Part shown: positions 59,928-64,000 of the stretch, in pieces
Numbering within the stretch: position 1 is the stretch's first letter
Layout of the letters: each line of letters begins with the position of its first letter
DNA from: Azadirachta indica
Lineage: Eukaryota > Streptophyta > Magnoliopsida > Sapindales > Meliaceae
Length of the DNA: 64,000 nucleotides
Direction: 5' to 3'
Assembly: GCA_022749755.1 (NCBI GenBank)
Contig: CM040452.1
Span: 6,714,350-6,778,349, forward strand
Notes under the pieces: generated by a model
What the model was told of the DNA's origin: nothing
The model's input: the letters and a program-made list of their open reading frames with translations, nothing else
The model's database searches: none
Program-made: the position numbers and the translations under genes

Positions 59928-61892
59928 TGTGAGGTATTATATGTTCTTCTCTTTAAATCTTGGTTTTTATTCATTTTTTATTCTTTGACCGATTGGATTC
60001 TGTTTGTGGTTTTTGATATGGTACCAAAACTTTGTCCTGATTGTCGCTAGTGAGGATGTAAACAGGGCCTGAACATTTTGTGTGATTTGATCAAGAATGT
60101 TTGAATCTTTGTAATATGTTAGGATCGTCAAGCCTACAATTGTGGGATTATTGGTTGTTTTATAGTATTTGGGAGTCAGAAATGGGAGATAATGTTGTGA
60201 ACAAGTGTTTTAGTTTCATTAGTTTGAGTAATCTCTTCCAATTATAAAATCTAATCAAAATTTCATATGTTTTGGTCGTTTAGACTAGAGCGTCTTATAG
60301 TTCATGATATCTATCTTCTGCTTGCTGGGTCAAAGACTGCTATTGCGTTTGACAAGGTCGTTTTATTCTGGTTCCACTATCCTCTGTGTCAATTTATGGT
60401 TTTTGATATGGCGCCAAAAATTTGGGTTGATTAATCATGATGTAAAGAGGATGTGAACATTTTGCTTTGTTAACATGTGATCGCAAATATATGAAATCTT
60501 TGTAATCTTTTAGGATCACAAATTTGTAATTGAGGGCTCCATGGTTTATCCTTTTTGGTTGGTTTGATATGATTTGGAGTGAGAAATGGGAGATAATAGT
60601 GTGAACAAGTGTTTTTAGGCTCCATTTGGTACCGCTGCAACTGCTCCTACCATGAAACGCAATCACTAGTTGTCGAGTATGACTAGGTTATAAGTATTTA
60701 TCTCCCAAGAATTTATTCTTTTATGGATGAAAGGGAGTTGGAGTTTTATTTCCATTTGTTTCAAGCTTCATCAACTGATGAACACTGTTTCTTAAAGAAT
60801 TTGAAAATTTGATGAACAAGGCTCAAACATTATGTATGTTGTTACTTGCAAAAATCAGCTAAACCAATCCAAAACCAAATTCATTATGTTCATGGTACAA
60901 GCACCAAGATATAGCTGTCATTGAATCACCTTCTGAAAGTTGATTTTGTTAGAGAATACGATAAGCAGAAGTAATATTTGCGTCATGTCTTGAACTAATC
61001 TTATTAGCAAAGAGTAATTTTTTTCCTACAGAGAGTTAACACTTACCACTCCTTGATTCCTCTCTTTGATGAAGTTGGGTGTGCGCACGCTTTTAAGACT
61101 TTTCAATGATGATTCTCCTGTTCCTATGTGCTTTCATTTAGAATAAAAGTATACACATAAATTTATTCATACTTGCTTTTTATGCAATTCAGCATCTAGG
61201 TTACTACCAGTTGCACTCAAACTTGCCTTGGGTGAGAAAATGCAAAATTTTTTCAGTTCTTTAACTTTGAATTTTGAGTAATTAAATGAGTTACTGATAT
61301 CTGCAGCTTTAGGCATTCTATATCAGTATTTTTCACCTGTTTAACCTCTGTCTATATATGAGAAGTGGTGCTGATTATACTGCCAATATGTTTGCTTTCT
61401 CTATAAGGTTCATATCAGTAAAGAGATATAGGGCCATTTTTATTTTTCTCACTTTTTGCATCAGACTTTTAAAATGAATGACCTGGGCAGAGAATTCTAG
61501 AATAGCTTTTCCAAGCAATATCATTATCAGTCAAGACAATAGGAGTCCTTATTCGAGAATATTTCTAAATGAAGCATTGCAACCTCATATTTGGGCAAGT
61601 TCAATTGTGCTCATGAAACATGATAGCTTCTGCATATTGGATGGCAATACTTTCAGATTTTCATATAAAAGAATACAAGGAATATGACAAAATGGAAAGG
61701 AGAGAAAGGCAACGAGACATTTTTAATCTATCCCTTTATCGTGGAACTGCTGAGGTTAAGATTCCTGCAACCACTATGTTTGGAGTATATAATTGGAAGT
61801 ACTAGTGTCTGCCGGATGACAAACTATAAATGCTAAATTATGAAAGTATTGTATATGTTTTTGAACTCATGAAGATGCTTGATTGTTTGCAG
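59928..61892. other. 3' flank of DUF538 copy 2 with a duplicated segment
   Basis: No supported coding sequence. It contains an imperfect direct repeat (60007-60222 and 60396-60617). Frames at 61478-61687 and 61620-61805 lack family features. Confidence 0.6.
60007..60617. repeat. Imperfect direct repeat of ~215 bp
   Basis: Both copies start GGTTTTTGATATGG and run through a CCAAAA block, a GATGTAAA block, TGAACATTTTG, GAATCTTTGTAAT or GAAATCTTTGTAAT, TTAGGATC, GAAATGGGAGATAAT and GTGAACAAGTGTTTT. Spacing is about 389 bases. Identity is roughly 70-75% by eye. Shortly after the second copy, GGCTCCATTTGGTACC resembles a hAT terminus. Confidence 0.8.
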
Positions 61893-62136
61893 GTGAAAAC
61901 AGACCTGTGTCTTTTCCTTGGTCCCTTTTCCCCGGAGTTTTTCCTTATTTGTCTTTTCGACCGCACAGCTGAAGCACATAAACATTCAAAAAATCTCTCA
62001 ATTTCAGCTGATTGATTGTATTGTTGAGTGGTGTAATCGTTTCTATGGCTCCAAAACTTGATCTTGGGATAAATATAACATCTCATATTTATCTTGTATA
62101 TGTACCGCGTCCTGTGTTTTGTATTCAGTAATAAAC
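61893..62136 (+). other. Possible non-coding terminal exon
   Basis: After a good acceptor (GATTGTTTGCAG ending at 61892) the sequence is GC-richer (GTGAAAACAGACCTGTGTC, then TTCCCCGGAG), then has an AATAAA at about 62131-62136. It could be a 3' UTR exon of DUF538 copy 2 joined from 59936, or the tail of a lost gene. Confidence 0.25.
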
Positions 62137-62940
62137 CAATTTGGCTATAGCACTCTCTTCATTTTTCTTGCCTTCTTCAGTCACATTTGTCCTTTCCCAC
62201 TTTCACGATTTTCTTCTTTTCTCTTTGTTTGTTTTGAAAGATATGAAATCTGCTGAACAGCTATTCTGAACACAATTATGTCAATTTGGCAAACTGAGTT
62301 TCATCTTTCATCTCATAAACATAGAAAAAGTCTTATATAAGAACATGGTTACGGGTCTGTTCAAAAGAAATCAACTCAACATTTTTAAACATTTTCTCTC
62401 ATTATTTAAATTACTGCAACAATGGGCTAATTTTATTGAACGGTCCAATGAAATATTTTATTTAACAGAGTTTAGACTTCCTCACTTTTCTAATCTCAGT
62501 TTCTCCTCTCAACACATTTTAAAACTTCTATTCCAGGATTAAGCCGAACTTTGCAGTAACTCATTCTGTTCATCACCATGTGAGATTAATTTACATGCAT
62601 ATGTGCGGATGTTTCTGACATTTCTGTCAACAATGGCTGCACAGAACCTAACTTAATGAGCATATGCAAGCTGTATTTTTCCTTTTCTTTAATGTACAAA
62701 TTATTGCCTAAACCATCCAATGTCATCAATAATTAGTGATAAGATTACTATAAACATCCTAGACGATCACATCAGCATCAAAATATTTTACTCCAAAAGG
62801 CTTTTCACTGTCAACAAGTTATTAATAAATTATAGCTTTATGTTAAGATTTCTCTAATCTTTCACTATTAAGAAACGTTGCCTGTCCCCTGTAATAAACA
62901 ATTCTTGTCATTTCACTATCTTTTTTTGCTGTTTCCTTTG
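62137..62940. other. Intergenic, nothing recognised
   Basis: AT-rich with no gene or clear repeat found. It leads into the promoter of the small DUF761-type gene. Confidence 0.55.
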
Positions 62941-62946
62941 CTTTTA

Positions 62947-62994
62947 CACGTGCCAAACTCATGCTTCAAATTTGGAACTTGGAACCTATAAATA
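62947..62994 (+). promoter_or_regulatory. G-box and TATA box of the DUF761-type gene
   Basis: CACGTG at 62947-62952 (a perfect G-box, bound by bZIP and bHLH factors) and TATAAATA at 62987-62994. The ATG follows at 63085, giving a leader of about 60 bases. The G-box suggests light, ABA or stress control, but that is inference. Confidence 0.65.
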
Positions 62995-63084
62995 CAGAGT
63001 TGCATTTCTCTCTTTTCTCAGAGCTGGAAACTCAGCATCAAGAATCCATTTTTGCGGAAAACTTGCACTTTGAAGCTTGTTTAT

Positions 63085-63297
63085 ATGGAGCAACAGAAGA
63101 GGACTTCCACGCAAGGTAGCAATGAAAATGCAGAAGGAAAAGAAAGGGTGACAAGAAAGATGATTGAGGATGATGATGAAAGGGGAGATATCAATGAACT
63201 TGCTGATGCTTTCATCAAGAATTTCAGGAAACAACTTAAGATTCAACGCGAAGAATCCATCAAACGTCGTCAGGAAATGATTGCACGTGGAGTTTGA
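63085..63297 (+). CDS. Small DUF761-type protein
   Basis: 70 residues from ATG 63085. It is almost entirely charged: an N-terminal half rich in K, E, Q and D, then DINELADAFIKNFRKQLKIQ and EESIKRRQEMIARGV. The C-terminal stretch is the conserved DUF761 motif, in which an INxxAxxFIxxFxxQLxxQ helix is followed by SxxRxxxMxARG. Most DUF761 proteins are longer and carry a hydrophobic N-terminal region; this one keeps only the terminal motif, which also exists in short plant members. No signal peptide. Function unknown. The frame opens upstream to 63052 without ATG. AATAAA at 63458 is a likely poly(A) signal. G-box and TATA box lie just upstream. Confidence 0.8.
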   Translation: MEQQKRTSTQGSNENAEGKERVTRKMIEDDDERGDINELADAFIKNFRKQLKIQREESIKRRQEMIARGV

Positions 63298-64000
63298 AGT
63301 TTGAATCATGTGTGTTTGCAGTGACAAGTTGTCGTGTTGTATACAATGTTCATCCACGTGCACTTGATGTTTCTATTTTCTGTTCTATAAGGCAACTTGT
63401 AATGAATCTGAAAAGTTGCAGCTGATATCATTTCTTCAGGAATTCTGTCAATATTGAAATAAAAGACTTGAAATTTTATATTTTTACTTCACCAAATAGA
63501 AAAAAATAAAATTTTCTTGCAACTAGATGACATGAATAATTAAACTGTTAAGTTATCACATGATCTAAAAACTTTAACATGTCTTGTGACGTGAACCTAG
63601 TCAAATATAATAAAATTTTGAAATCAATACAAATTATAAATTATATAGAGAGAATCAAATATACGACCTTTTGATCAAACTAGCTCTAATACCATATTAA
63701 ATTATCCTGCAACTCACAAATTTAATCAAAAATCTCAACAATAGTGTTTGTGAATGGAATCTCTCTGTCTTCTTTTTAAGTTTAATTTCTCTCAAGAACA
63801 TTCAATTAACGGAGAATTAGGTACATGCATAGTTGAAAGTGACATTCAGAAGATTATTTTGGAGAGAAAACAGCAGGATCTCAACCTAATAGAACGCTGT
63901 TTACAGTTGAGAAATAAATAATGCTTCATTGTTTACTGTTATCATAATCGTTACTTCTGAATTAAAGCATTTTACTCAGGAATATGAACAATTTGCATGA
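63298..64000. other. 3' flank and degenerate retroelement-like sequence
   Basis: Holds the 3' untranslated region of the DUF761-type gene. GCTCTAATACCA at 63683-63694 reads TGGTATTAGAGC on the minus strand, one base from the initiator-tRNA primer-binding site of plant LTR retroelements. No coding sequence. Confidence 0.45.

Overview
The window is nuclear DNA from a eudicot plant. It is strongly AT-rich, its genes are split by many short GT-AG introns, and its non-coding stretches carry microsatellites, small inverted-repeat elements and degenerate tandem arrays. The recognisable proteins are plant families: dirigent, HUB2/BRE1, GPI-anchored lipid-transfer protein, DUF538 and DUF761. I cannot name the species from sequence alone. 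No transposase, reverse transcriptase, CRISPR array, rRNA gene or convincing tRNA gene was seen.

Layout. 1-16.5 kb: a dirigent gene (minus), then two same-strand relatives of the DUF716/TMEM45 membrane family about 8 kb apart. The first carries one in-frame TAG and the second is intact. 16.5-23.2 kb: gene-poor repeats. 23.2-46.1 kb: a compact housekeeping block made of HUB2 (19 coding exons, plus), a chloroplast-targeted protein of unknown function (4 exons, plus), an SF1-like KH protein (8 exons, minus), the Pol II subunit RPB11 (5 coding exons, minus) and PIG-V, the second GPI mannosyltransferase (8 exons, minus). 46-51.2 kb: gene desert containing a MITE. 51.2-60 kb: a GPI-anchored LTP (3 exons, plus), two DUF538 genes (plus), and between these a small minus-strand gene encoding only the C-terminal TBP-binding part of the Pol III factor BRF1. 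60-64 kb: a duplicated non-coding segment and a 70-residue DUF761-type gene.

Exon chains were built by requiring GT-AG boundaries, closed reading phase and family-like protein. They give HUB2 886 aa, KH protein 796 aa, PIG-V 494 aa, unknown plastid protein 251 aa, LTPG 192 aa, DUF538-1 179 aa and RPB11 116 aa. Several housekeeping promoters carry TGGGCC/TGGGCT (site II) motifs. The genes do not form a pathway. The only functional echoes are that HUB2, RPB11, the KH protein and the BRF1-like protein all belong to transcription or RNA processing, and that PIG-V makes the type of anchor predicted on the LTP.

The items most worth a second look are the stand-alone BRF1 C-terminal protein with its own TATA box, the DUF716 copy whose single stop lies at the 3' end of a possible 57-base in-frame intron, and the 446-bp tandem array between the two DUF538 genes.
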